Assembly: GCA_002415855.1 (NCBI GenBank) | Contig: DIAS01000050.1 | Span: 58,912-122,911, forward strand | DNA: 64,000 bases | Reading direction: 5' to 3' | Source: Bacteroidales bacterium UBA5072 | Lineage (GTDB): Bacteria; Bacteroidota; Bacteroidia; Bacteroidales; UBA10428 | Shown: positions 38,955 through 47,914 of the stretch, piece by piece | Position numbering within the stretch: the stretch's first letter is position 1 | Layout of the letters: every line of letters begins with the position of its first letter | Translations under genes and position numbers: made by a program | The notes under the pieces: generated by a model | The model's input: the letters and a program-made list of their open reading frames with translations, nothing else | What the model was told of the DNA's origin: nothing | Database searches by the model: none

Positions 38955-39633
38955 CATTCAGGATTTGTCATTCCTTAGTCTGGATATCATACATCTTGAT
39001 AATTTTAACGAATTGTTGTTGCGCTTTGCGCTAAACATATCTATTGTCACGGTTATTGTCCGTCTTCTTTATTACCCTGTGGCCAGGAGAAAGGATTACC
39101 TGTTCAGTTTCTTTCTGATCAGCGTGCTTGTGTTCCTGCTTTGCTTTTTGCTGGAAAGCGTCAAACTTCAGATTGGTTTCGCCTTCGGGTTGTTCGCTAT
39201 TTTCGGAATAATCCGTTACAGAACCCTTTCGATTCCCATTAAGGAAATGACCTATCTCTTCATTCTCATTGGTATTTCAGTGATCAATGCCCTGGCCAAT
39301 AAAAAGATCAGCTGGGCAGAACTTGTGTTTACCAATCTTACCCTGGTATTCCTGGTTTATGGTTTGGAGAGGCTCTGGTTGTTGAAACATGAATCATCCA
39401 AGCAAATCACTTTCGAAAAGGTGGATATGATCCAGCCTCAGAAACGTGAGGAACTTATGAAGGAACTGGAGACCAGGACTGGTTTAAAGATCAATCGTAT
39501 TGACGTCGGAAGAATTGATTACCTGAGGGATACAGCCAAACTGATTATTTACTATTATGAGGATGATAACCGGATAAACCTTGCGGATGAGCGCGACAAC
39601 GCCTATGCCGGAAATGGCGATGATGATGATTGA
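38935..39633 (+). CDS. DUF4956 integral membrane protein
   Basis: 232 residues. Four or five hydrophobic helices occupy about 27-150 (for example LFSFFLISVLVFLLCFLLES, MTYLFILIGISVINALA). A cytoplasmic C-terminal domain follows, with a ferredoxin-like pattern (TGLKINRIDVGRIDYLRDTAKLIIYYYEDD) and an acidic tail. This is the DUF4956 layout, which often accompanies VTC-domain genes; here it overlaps one by 20 nt. The molecular role is not established. Confidence 0.87.
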   Translation: MLNSLLSIQDLSFLSLDIIHLDNFNELLLRFALNISIVTVIVRLLYYPVARRKDYLFSFFLISVLVFLLCFLLESVKLQIGFAFGLFAIFGIIRYRTLSIPIKEMTYLFILIGISVINALANKKISWAELVFTNLTLVFLVYGLERLWLLKHESSKQITFEKVDMIQPQKREELMKELETRTGLKINRIDVGRIDYLRDTAKLIIYYYEDDNRINLADERDNAYAGNGDDDD

Positions 39634-39640
39634 TTATTCC

Positions 39641-40342
39641 ATGAAAAGAAATCCTTTTCATATCCTTCTTATTTTCATTTTGCCGGTCATTGCACTGCAA
39701 AGCGCTGATGGTCAGCAAAACGATTTTCAGTGCTGGCCATCCATACAGATGAATCTTGAGGTTATCAAAAACCTCAAGGTGCAAATTGAGGAAGAAGTCA
39801 GACTTCAGGAGAACTGCAGCCAGTTTGGTAAGCAAATCAATGATATTGGATTGAGTTACAGAATCAATAAGTACCTGAGAACCGCTCTCTATTACAGGAT
39901 TGAGGCCGACTGGAAAAATGCGGATGATTTTGTGTGGAGAAATGGTGCGTATGCGGATGTTGCATTCAGATATGAACCCGGAAGATTTACCCTGGGATAC
40001 AGGCTACGTGTGCAATCATCCAGAATAGAAATGGGAAACAAAGAGGAACAGCTGTTTAGCCGGATCAGAAACCGTCACAAATTCACTGTGGAGTATGATA
40101 TCAAGGGTATTCCAATAGCTCCGTTTGCCGAAGGTGAATTGTTTATCGACTTTGGAGGCCCCGATGGTTATTCGCTTTCGAGTTACCGGGCGTGGGCCGG
40201 TGTAAGTTATGCCATTAACAAACAGAACGAGTTGAGCCTGAAATATGGAATCGATCAGGAATTGAATACTCCGGATCCCTTACGGGCATTTGTAATTGCC
40301 GTTAGTTATTCAGTAGATCTTAAATTACCGTCGGTTAAATGA
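39641..40342 (+). CDS. DUF2490-like outer-membrane protein
   Basis: 233 residues from ATG 39641, 7 nt after the DUF4956 stop. This start gives a clean signal peptide (MKRNPFHILLIFILPVIALQSADGQQ). The mature chain has alternating amphipathic strands (WPSIQMNLEVIKNLKVQIEEEVRLQ, LGYRLRVQSSRIE, LSLKYGIDQELN) and ends in a barrel-like strand (AVSYSVDLKL), as in DUF2490 outer-membrane barrels. It is the last gene of the 37757-40342 operon. Its 3' end overlaps the convergent glycosyltransferase gene by 18 nt. Confidence 0.82.
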   Translation: MKRNPFHILLIFILPVIALQSADGQQNDFQCWPSIQMNLEVIKNLKVQIEEEVRLQENCSQFGKQINDIGLSYRINKYLRTALYYRIEADWKNADDFVWRNGAYADVAFRYEPGRFTLGYRLRVQSSRIEMGNKEEQLFSRIRNRHKFTVEYDIKGIPIAPFAEGELFIDFGGPDGYSLSSYRAWAGVSYAINKQNELSLKYGIDQELNTPDPLRAFVIAVSYSVDLKLPSVK

Positions 40343-41257
40343 AAATACGGTTGATTTGCTCTTTTTAACAAGATTGGCCAGCAGGGATAGTTTATACAGA
40401 TCGAAGGCAAAGATGCTGGGATTCGAGCCCAGGAGGTTTCTCATGACCTGATTGGCGATCAGGTTATAAAAGCCCTGGTAAAAGCCTACCAATCTAAATT
40501 TTCTCATGACCTCATAAGCTCGCAGGATTTTTATATCCGGAATATCCTTGCGCAATATTTTCCCCTTTTGCAGCAACATCAAAAGATTCTCAATACCCTC
40601 ACTGGTTTTCCTTATAAATTCCCATGATATTTCCAGGCCAATATGCACCAGGGGATTTTGAATGTATTTCACAGGAATCCCTCTTTTTTTAAGTTCAAGT
40701 CCGAATAGTGTATCCTCATGCCCATACAGCACGATACTTTCATCGAAATGTATCTGGTCCAATATTACCTTGGGAATTAGAAAGTTATTGGTCATGAATG
40801 AACGGTATGGATTCCTGCCTCTTATGGTATCCGACCGTTGTTCCCTGCGGATCCCATAAAGCCATCTCAGGAGAAATTCATGATCTTCGGGAGGTTCTTT
40901 TTTATAAATACGACCGCCGCATACCACTACATTTTTGTCGCAAAAAGGCAGGTAATTTACTATGTACTGATCCGAAGGAATCTCGGAATCACAATCCATA
41001 AACAGCAAGGATGAATAGGTCGCCATTTCTGCCAGCCGGTTGCGGATACGGGCACGACCGATATTTTTGTCTAGTTCACAGAATCGGACCTGTGACAGAT
41101 TGCTGACGTCCTTGTTTTGGTCCCTCAGTAATTCTGATGAACAATCATCAAGAACAATGATCTCGAATGGAATGGATGCTCTGGTAGCCTGAGTGTGCAA
41201 TTCAGTTACCAACGATACGATGTGATAATTATAAACTGGTACAAGAATTGACAACAT
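40325..41257 (-). CDS. Glycosyltransferase family 2 (GT-A fold)
   Basis: 310 residues. The GT-A signatures are LSILVPVYNY at the start, IIVLDDCSSE, NIGRARIRNRLAE and the metal-binding MDCDSEI; the second half has YGHEDTLFGLELKKRG. It transfers a sugar from a nucleotide donor; donor and acceptor are unknown. No membrane segment is evident. It follows the ABC ATPase gene by 29 nt and may be read from the same message, although a functional link to B12 uptake is not apparent. Confidence 0.88.
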   Translation of the reverse strand: MLSILVPVYNYHIVSLVTELHTQATRASIPFEIIVLDDCSSELLRDQNKDVSNLSQVRFCELDKNIGRARIRNRLAEMATYSSLLFMDCDSEIPSDQYIVNYLPFCDKNVVVCGGRIYKKEPPEDHEFLLRWLYGIRREQRSDTIRGRNPYRSFMTNNFLIPKVILDQIHFDESIVLYGHEDTLFGLELKKRGIPVKYIQNPLVHIGLEISWEFIRKTSEGIENLLMLLQKGKILRKDIPDIKILRAYEVMRKFRLVGFYQGFYNLIANQVMRNLLGSNPSIFAFDLYKLSLLANLVKKSKSTVFSFNRR

Positions 41258-41286
41258 GATGGTTACCCGAATGGGAGAAGAATTGA

Positions 41287-42312
41287 TTAAGAAAAGTTTT
41301 TTAAATATTTAGTCAGGTCATATATCGATCCGAAGTGAAGGCATTTGTCATGATGATGCAGTTGCCATGCAGGAGCGTCATTAATTTCTTCAACATAAAT
41401 CTTAAAATGTGATGCACCTTCATCAATCGCAAGGAAACCAATTCTTTCCATGGCTTTTTTTGTCAGTAACCTGTATTTGCTTTCACCACTGACAGTCACT
41501 TCATTTTTGCATGCTCTCCGGAAGCGGAACGAGAAAGTTTTACTGTCAAATTCAGCAGGCGAATTTAAGAACAATTTATGAAATACCTTATTAATTAACA
41601 AATCTTCAGGTGCCCCCTGGTAGAGATTTCCGTCCGCCATTATCCAAAGTTTATCAGCCGCATCCATGGCGATGGCCAGATCATGCGTGGTAAAAAGGAT
41701 GGTTTTCTGCTGGACCATAGAGAGATCATTCAGTATCCTCAGTATTTCGTAACGTGCCGGCAAATCAAGAAAGGCAGTAGGTTCATCCAATATGATTACC
41801 GGAGTATCCTGAGCAAGCGCCCTGGCAATCATAACCCTCTGTCGTTCCCCGTCGCTCAGTTCGTGCACGGGTTTCTGCATTAAATGCGATACTCCGGTCA
41901 GTTCCGAAGCCTCATGCACGATCTTCAAATCAGGTTGACTCAGTTTTCCAAACCAACCGGTATAAGGAAATCTTCCGATGGCTATCAGTTCAGAGACCGT
42001 CAGATGTTCAGTGATCACAGCTTCAGTGGAAACAAAGCTTATCAGTTTCGCCATTTCCTTAACAGGTATTTTGGTATTGTCTGTATCATCCAAAAGGATC
42101 TTGCCGTCGAGCCGGGGCTGCAAACCTGCGATAGTGCGCAGCAATGTGCTTTTTCCGATGCCGTTACGACCAATAATTCCTACCATCTCCGCTTTACTTA
42201 GCTCGACATTGATTGGTCCGAATACAACCCTTTCTTTCCCCATGGCAGTCCGGTAACCAATCCGGAGGTCAACCAGTTTCACACGCTGTTTACTGAAGGT
42301 TTTGCTTTCCAT
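41287..42312 (-). CDS. btuD: ABC importer ATP-binding protein (BtuD/FecE type) with C-terminal extension
   Basis: 341 residues. The ATPase core shows Walker A GRNGIGKST, signature LSDGERQRVMIARA, Walker B VIILDEP and the H-loop (FTTHD). It energises the permease encoded 9 nt upstream. Related importers carry siderophores or cobalamin; the B12 call rests on the riboswitch-controlled btuB and btuG-like genes in the same run, so the symbol is tentative. Beyond about residue 255 there is an extra ~85-residue domain (SKYRLLTKKAMERIGF, DKCLHFGSIYDLTKYLKN) absent from standard BtuD and possibly regulatory. Confidence 0.87.
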   Translation of the reverse strand: MESKTFSKQRVKLVDLRIGYRTAMGKERVVFGPINVELSKAEMVGIIGRNGIGKSTLLRTIAGLQPRLDGKILLDDTDNTKIPVKEMAKLISFVSTEAVITEHLTVSELIAIGRFPYTGWFGKLSQPDLKIVHEASELTGVSHLMQKPVHELSDGERQRVMIARALAQDTPVIILDEPTAFLDLPARYEILRILNDLSMVQQKTILFTTHDLAIAMDAADKLWIMADGNLYQGAPEDLLINKVFHKLFLNSPAEFDSKTFSFRFRRACKNEVTVSGESKYRLLTKKAMERIGFLAIDEGASHFKIYVEEINDAPAWQLHHHDKCLHFGSIYDLTKYLKNFS

Positions 42313-42321
42313 AAAGAATCG

Positions 42322-43386
42322 TCAGCTAATACTTACCAGTCGTCGGTTGTAAATGATCACCCAGATAACAACAGGGATCCCAAGAATGGCAGTTACCGAA
42401 TTGACAGGTAAAAGAAGTCCGGATCCCGGTATTTGCGATATTACATCAGCCATCAGCATCAGAACTGATCCAAGGAGCAACGATGCAGGAATAAGAATGA
42501 AATGATTGGCAGTTCGAAACAACAACCTTGCCACATGCGGGACGGCAATCCCGACAAAGGCTATTGGCCCGCAAAATGCGGTAATACTACCGGACAGGAT
42601 GCTGGTAGAAAGAAAAACCAAAAATCTTGCTTGTTTAATATTTACACCCAGACTGCGTGAATAATTCTCACCCAGCAGAAGAGCATTCAGAATCTTAATG
42701 GTTAAAAGTGTCAGAAGAAATCCAACAACAATTCCGGTTGCCAAAACACGTAACTGATCATAGGTGAGGTTTCCAAGACTTCCCATGGACCAGATTACAA
42801 AAGCCTTAAGCACAGATTGCTGGCTGAAATACTGAAGGATGCTGACAAAAGCAGATGTTGCACTCCCAAATAGGATACCCAGGATGAGGATTGTCATGAT
42901 ATCCCGAACCCTCAAAGAAATGAACGTAATAAGAAGTAAGACCAGTCCTGCTCCGGCCCAGGCGGACAGTATCAGCGTCCAGTTGCCCAGGTAGCTGAGG
43001 TTGTGGATAATAAAGAAGTCTCCGAAGCCAAGAATCACCAAAGCCACCCCCAGACTAGCGCCTGCGCTGACACCGAGTACATCAGGCCCGGCAAGCGGAT
43101 TCCGGAAGACTGTTTGCATTTGCAGTCCGCTTACCGATAAAGCCGAACCTGCCAGCACTGCAGTGATTGCTTTGGGCAACCTGAAATCAAACAGGATGGT
43201 TTTCCAAACCTTATCCTGCGAGGCGCCTGACAGGAGGCCAATGATCTCTGATGCAGGAATTTTAACAGCACCTGTCATCAGATCCGTGAGAAAAAGTATA
43301 ATAAAAATAACAGCCAGCAACAGGAATAGCAAGGCTGTTCTCATTCGAACAGCACTATCCAGGGAGGTTCCTGCATTAGTAATCAT
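42322..43386 (-). CDS. btuC: ABC importer permease (BtuC/FecCD family)
   Basis: 354 residues with about ten hydrophobic helices and the family motifs RLPKAITAVLAGSALSVSGLQMQTVFRNPLAGPDVLGVSAGASLG in the first half (split here by its well-known blocks RLPKA, NPLAGPDVLG and GASLG) and GPIAFVGIAVPHVARLL in the second. It forms the membrane channel for a cobalamin or siderophore chelate. It starts 6 nt after the binding-protein gene and ends 9 nt before the ATPase gene, a compact importer operon. The cobalamin assignment is inferred from context. Confidence 0.88.
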   Translation of the reverse strand: MITNAGTSLDSAVRMRTALLFLLLAVIFIILFLTDLMTGAVKIPASEIIGLLSGASQDKVWKTILFDFRLPKAITAVLAGSALSVSGLQMQTVFRNPLAGPDVLGVSAGASLGVALVILGFGDFFIIHNLSYLGNWTLILSAWAGAGLVLLLITFISLRVRDIMTILILGILFGSATSAFVSILQYFSQQSVLKAFVIWSMGSLGNLTYDQLRVLATGIVVGFLLTLLTIKILNALLLGENYSRSLGVNIKQARFLVFLSTSILSGSITAFCGPIAFVGIAVPHVARLLFRTANHFILIPASLLLGSVLMLMADVISQIPGSGLLLPVNSVTAILGIPVVIWVIIYNRRLVSIS

Positions 43387-43392
43387 GAGTGC

Positions 43393-44535
43393 TTATTGGA
43401 GTTTCCTGTAATATTTCAGCTTATGCGAAGGTAATAATTGTGGGTGTAAGATGTATATGAGATCCGAAAGGATGATATCCGGTTCTACAACCCCTGATTC
43501 AAAGAATGCATTCCCACCAGCGCTATTCAATACGTTATTGTTATTAAAAAGCTTGTCATTCTTATACGAAGGCAATTTCCCAAACCGTTCATCCACAGCC
43601 AATACATCCGATTTTGACCGTGCTTCTCCCGGATTCAACCAAAAATCTGCTGACAAAGCGAACTCATATACCTTTTCAAGGGCCATGGGACGGCTTTCGT
43701 TATAATCCAGGTGTTCCCACAGGTATTTTCCGCCGGCATCCGTAATTAGATGTGCCACATAGCTTTGTGATCCTGAAACATACCAGGTACCCCGCCAGGG
43801 TAAACCCAGCAACACAGAGGGCTTGTTTCCGGCTTTCAATGCCATGTGTCTCAGCCCTTCATACCGCGTGGCCACTGAGTCGAATTTCACAGCTGCGTCC
43901 TCTTCCAGGTCATAGAAAGCAGCAAATACCTTTAACCATTCCATTTTTGCCAGGGGTTCTTTTTCGAGGTATTCACCAATCATAACTACAGGAATTCCAA
44001 GTTCAGTAAGCTTTATAATCGTATTTGTCACAGAACTGTTGATACCATATGCAAAAACCACATCAGGCTTTAATTTTAGCAACAACTCATAATTCAGGTT
44101 TTCATCATATCCGACATCTGCAACAAGGTTACTGTCAAGTCTTGCCCGAAGCGTTTCATTAACAACGTAGGATCTTCCGGATATTCCGGTCACAGAAGCT
44201 GTTTGTTCCAGAAACCCGATAAATCCAATATGGGTAGTAGAGAGGCAGACCACGTTTTTCACCGGGGTTTTGATCCGGCAGGTGAACTCATCAACAATTC
44301 CCGATGCAGGGAACGTATCGCTCAGCATGTAATGGTAACGGATTCCGTTAGCCTGTTGCCAGGGATCTTTGACAGTTATAACTATACAATTACCGCTTTC
44401 CCTGTAGTTGAATCCCCTGGCATACCTGATTGTGTCAGTTGCAGCCGAATCCGGACCATTATGCCTCTTATCAGCTTTTCCTATACATTGTGTAAAAACA
44501 ATACAGCATAGAAGCAAAAACGGGATCCTGCTCAT
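43393..44535 (-). CDS. btuF: Periplasmic substrate-binding protein of a BtuF-like ABC importer
   Basis: 380 residues with a signal sequence and a possible lipobox (VFTQC), so perhaps membrane-anchored. The type III binding-protein fold is seen in VVCLSTTHIGFIGFL, VADVGYDENLNYELLLKLKPDVVFAY, LGIPVVMIGEYLEKEPLAKMEW and the closing EPDIILSDLIYILHP. It captures the ligand and passes it to the permease next door. The ATG overlaps the stop of the large TPR gene (ATGA), so translation of the two is coupled. Cobalamin is the likely ligand by context; an iron chelate cannot be excluded. Confidence 0.86.
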   Translation of the reverse strand: MSRIPFLLLCCIVFTQCIGKADKRHNGPDSAATDTIRYARGFNYRESGNCIVITVKDPWQQANGIRYHYMLSDTFPASGIVDEFTCRIKTPVKNVVCLSTTHIGFIGFLEQTASVTGISGRSYVVNETLRARLDSNLVADVGYDENLNYELLLKLKPDVVFAYGINSSVTNTIIKLTELGIPVVMIGEYLEKEPLAKMEWLKVFAAFYDLEEDAAVKFDSVATRYEGLRHMALKAGNKPSVLLGLPWRGTWYVSGSQSYVAHLITDAGGKYLWEHLDYNESRPMALEKVYEFALSADFWLNPGEARSKSDVLAVDERFGKLPSYKNDKLFNNNNVLNSAGGNAFFESGVVEPDIILSDLIYILHPQLLPSHKLKYYRKLQ

Positions 44536-47500
44536 TGCATTTCGATTTCCTGGTAACCTTCGCCCGGGCGAACTTTGGTCTGCGACAAAAAGTACTGCTG
44601 GGTTATCGGCTTTCCGTTTACCGAATATTGGGCGCCGCTGTACGTGGTGAACCTGACATGCCTGAAATCCTGTGCCTGGTTATCGCGGACTATTATATAC
44701 CGGTAGGTTTCCTTGTATTGTTCTCTGTACTTTTCAAGGGTAATTCCCGATGGGTATTTTGATTTCAGTTCATCCAGGTATTTTTGCCTTTCCGATTCGT
44801 TTTTAAAGTTAAGTTCCGCCATTGGAATGGCTGCTGTGGCCTTGGGCTTACCGGTAGTTGCTGATGCGGTGCTTTTGGAAGTGGTCTGCGAAATCGTGCG
44901 CATGATCTCATCGATATGGGTAATGCGTTGTTTGGCATACGCACTAGCGGGTTCATAGGTCAGTGCCTTTTTATAACTGTCTTTTGCCACTTGGTAATTT
45001 CCGGCATCGTAAGCATTATCTGCCGATTTAATCAATGATTCATAAGTGGCCTTACGGGCCGCATCGGCCTGATTCTGCCGATCTGCTTCGGCCAGAAGGT
45101 ATTCTATCTTTTTAAGTTGATCATTGGCAAGGGCATCTCCCGGCATCTGTTTCAGGGCTTCGTTGTAACTGCTTTTCGCTGAAAGGTAATTCTTGCTTTC
45201 GAAGTATGCATTTCCTGCATTCATGGCGGCAGTATAGGCGTCAGCCTTTGCTTTGGCTTCATCCCGTTCTTTTTGCCGGATCCGGATCAGATTCTCTATT
45301 TCCGATATTCTGTCTTTGGGAAAAGTCTCCTCAGGTTTAAGTTTAAGCGCCCTGCCATATTCATCCCTTGCCTGGATGTAATCTTTGGCTTTGAAATATT
45401 TATCTGCATTTACCAGTGCAAGGTTGTATGCATTTTCATTGGCCTGTTTTTCGGCTAAAAGCCTTTCCTGTTCAGCATTAGCCCTTATTACCTCATCCAG
45501 CTTTTGTCTGGGGTACGTTTCGTTTGGCATTAGTTCCACTGCTTTTTCATAGGAAATCCTGGCCCCTGTATAATTTTTCAAGCTCAGCTGCTGGTCTGCC
45601 GTTTTCACCACTTCATCATATTTCTTCCTCTTTACCTGATCTGCTTCAAGTTTTTCCTGTGCCTGTTTCATCAACAGATCGATTTCAGTTATTTTAGCCT
45701 TGGCCGAAGCATCTGCCGGTTTTACGGCAAGGGCTTCCTGGAATGCATTCCTGGCAGTACTGTAATCTTTTGCGGTCAAGGCTGCTGTGCCACGATCCAT
45801 GGCTGCCTTATAGGTTTCCTCAACTTGCTTTTGTCTGCCGGCCAATTCCGCTGCCAAAATATTATCGATGGAAGATATTTTCTGATTGGCATAGGTGTCC
45901 CCTGGCTTGATTTGCAGTGCCCGGCCATATGAAGCCCTGGCAGTTGCATAATCGCGGTCATTGAATGACTTATCAGCAGATGCAATTACATCTTTGTATT
46001 GACTTGCAACCAGTTGCTCCTGTTCTCTGATTTTTCGCTGCTCTTCAATAAGATGCTCCACCTCAGCTGATTTGGCTGTTGCATATGCATCCCCGGGTTT
46101 AATGCTCAAAGCTCTCTGAAGATATTCCTTAGCCTGGGTATACGATTTCTGGGCAATTGCGGTATTGGCCGCGCCGATTGCCGCCTTATAGCCTTCTTCA
46201 GTGGCCTTCAGCCTGGCAGCCTGTTCAGATGCAATTGAATTGTCGATGGACGCAATTTTCGACTGAGCATATTGATCGCCAGGTTTGATCGCCAGGGCTT
46301 GCGTATAGGTATCTTTTGCTTTGGAAAGGTCTTTGTTCTTCAGATATTCATCCGCAGTTGCAATGGTCTTGGCATACTGCTCTTCCAATGATTTTCGTTT
46401 AGCCAGTTCCATTTCGAGCCGATCCGCTTCTGCAAGTTGTGTTTTGGCTGTCAGATCATCAGGCTTATAGGACAAAGCTTTTTGATAATACTCCTTTGCC
46501 AGTGGAAACTGATTCTGTGCCAGAGCTTTATTGGCAGCAACAACTGCTGCCGCATAATTGTCCTCTTTGCTTTTTTGCAAGGCGGCTTGCTGGGCTGCAA
46601 CTGCATTATCAATTGTTTTTATACGCTGGGCAGGATAGGGATCGGCAGGTTTCATGCTCATCGCTTTGGAATAGCTCTGCCTGGCCTCATCGATCATTTT
46701 TGCTTTAAACTGTTCATCAGCCTTGGTTATTAGCGCCCGGTATTCACTTTCGAACGCCGCCTTCCTGGTGTTCTCTGCGGACTGTATAGCCTCATCAGCC
46801 GCTTTTTTAGCAAGCACAGTCTCAATTTCCTGCATCCTTGTCTTGGGTAGCGATTCTGCAGGTTTAATTTCAAGGGCTTCCTGATAGTATTGCTTGGCAG
46901 TTACATAATCCTTGTGGGTATATGAAACGCTGGCCTTTGCCATGGCTTGATTATACCTGTCCTCAGAGCTTTGTTGTGCCTGTTTGGCAGCCTGCTGCTG
47001 TGCCATAGCAGATTCAATTTCCGCTATTCTTTTGTTTGGATAACCATCCTGTGCATTCAGCCTGGCTGCACTTCTGTATTTCAGCAAGGCTTCGGGATAC
47101 TTTTGCTGAGATGCAAGCAAATCAGCTTCTTCAATGGTTTTCTGGTATAATTCTGCAGAATTCTGCTGTTTGTTGATCTGTGCATTGATTTCAGCAATCT
47201 TACGGGAGGGATAAACCTCAGTCGGATAAATCTCATTCGCTTCTTTATATGCTGCAATGGCCTCCTGATAGTTCTTCTGGGTGGTCAGCTGGTCTCCTTT
47301 TTTTACAGCTGCCTCATATTTGTCAAGCATGCACTGATCATTCTTGATCATCATGCTTTCAATCCTCGGTCGCAATCTGGTAACATACTCTTTATCAGAT
47401 ACAAATTCACGCCGCTTGTTATCAAAACTGACCTTGTCAACCGGCTCCTTGAGCACCGAATAATCAACGCCTTCACAGCGCTTCACCAGGCCCATGGAAA

Positions 47501-47843
47501 ATTCATTCATCCAGGCACCTTTTTCCTCATCAGGCATAGCCGTATTAAAGCTGATGCGTTTGCTAACCAAACCTTCTTTTTCCAGAACGATGGTATATTC
47601 TTTATTTATTTCAAGACGAAATGAAAAACTGCCGTCCCCTGCGGTCTGCATGGATTTAACCATGGTGTTTCCTTCATAAAGACTCGCTGTTGCCCGTGCC
47701 AGTGGTTCCATGTCCATTTCAGAGGTTCCCCTTACTTCAAGGTATCTTTCAACGGCATTATCCTGCGCCTTTATATTGGCGGTGAGGCATAATAACAACA
47801 GCACGACATATCGGATCAACCTTAACATAATCTTCAATTTCAA
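44532..47843 (-). CDS. Exported protein with 13 TPR/coiled-coil repeats
   Basis: 1103 residues. The signal peptide ends NIKAQ. Residues 30-120 form a beta-sandwich-like domain (TASLYEGNTMVKSMQTAGDGSFSF). From about 165 to 985 lie 13 consecutive units of roughly 62 residues, each with the pattern Y-x3-[IVM]-x3-[AG]-x-[AK] ... KxYxxAKxxYxxALxxKPxxxYxxxKIxxI followed by an Ala/Gln/Lys-rich linker. A Ser/Thr linker and a C-terminal beta domain (ERQKYLDELKSKYPSGIT, VRFTTYSGAQYSVNGKPIT) close the chain. It looks like a periplasmic scaffold. The 4-nt overlap with btuF ties its expression to the importer; the role is otherwise unknown. Confidence 0.82.
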   Translation of the reverse strand: MKLKIMLRLIRYVVLLLLCLTANIKAQDNAVERYLEVRGTSEMDMEPLARATASLYEGNTMVKSMQTAGDGSFSFRLEINKEYTIVLEKEGLVSKRISFNTAMPDEEKGAWMNEFSMGLVKRCEGVDYSVLKEPVDKVSFDNKRREFVSDKEYVTRLRPRIESMMIKNDQCMLDKYEAAVKKGDQLTTQKNYQEAIAAYKEANEIYPTEVYPSRKIAEINAQINKQQNSAELYQKTIEEADLLASQQKYPEALLKYRSAARLNAQDGYPNKRIAEIESAMAQQQAAKQAQQSSEDRYNQAMAKASVSYTHKDYVTAKQYYQEALEIKPAESLPKTRMQEIETVLAKKAADEAIQSAENTRKAAFESEYRALITKADEQFKAKMIDEARQSYSKAMSMKPADPYPAQRIKTIDNAVAAQQAALQKSKEDNYAAAVVAANKALAQNQFPLAKEYYQKALSYKPDDLTAKTQLAEADRLEMELAKRKSLEEQYAKTIATADEYLKNKDLSKAKDTYTQALAIKPGDQYAQSKIASIDNSIASEQAARLKATEEGYKAAIGAANTAIAQKSYTQAKEYLQRALSIKPGDAYATAKSAEVEHLIEEQRKIREQEQLVASQYKDVIASADKSFNDRDYATARASYGRALQIKPGDTYANQKISSIDNILAAELAGRQKQVEETYKAAMDRGTAALTAKDYSTARNAFQEALAVKPADASAKAKITEIDLLMKQAQEKLEADQVKRKKYDEVVKTADQQLSLKNYTGARISYEKAVELMPNETYPRQKLDEVIRANAEQERLLAEKQANENAYNLALVNADKYFKAKDYIQARDEYGRALKLKPEETFPKDRISEIENLIRIRQKERDEAKAKADAYTAAMNAGNAYFESKNYLSAKSSYNEALKQMPGDALANDQLKKIEYLLAEADRQNQADAARKATYESLIKSADNAYDAGNYQVAKDSYKKALTYEPASAYAKQRITHIDEIMRTISQTTSKSTASATTGKPKATAAIPMAELNFKNESERQKYLDELKSKYPSGITLEKYREQYKETYRYIIVRDNQAQDFRHVRFTTYSGAQYSVNGKPITQQYFLSQTKVRPGEGYQEIEMQ

Positions 47844-47871
47844 TACATACTTCTATACTCTGATTATGACA

Positions 47872-47879
47872 AAAAGTTA
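47872..47879 (-). promoter_or_regulatory. Possible -7 box (TAACTTTT) for the TPR-btuFCD genes
   Basis: One mismatch to TAnnTTTG on the minus strand, about 30 nt before the ATG at 47843, in the 71-nt gap after the protease gene. It could allow the TPR-importer unit to be transcribed apart from btuB. Confidence 0.3.
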
Positions 47880-47914
47880 CCTATTTCATGTGCAAAAAGC
47901 TATTGCCTAGTTAA

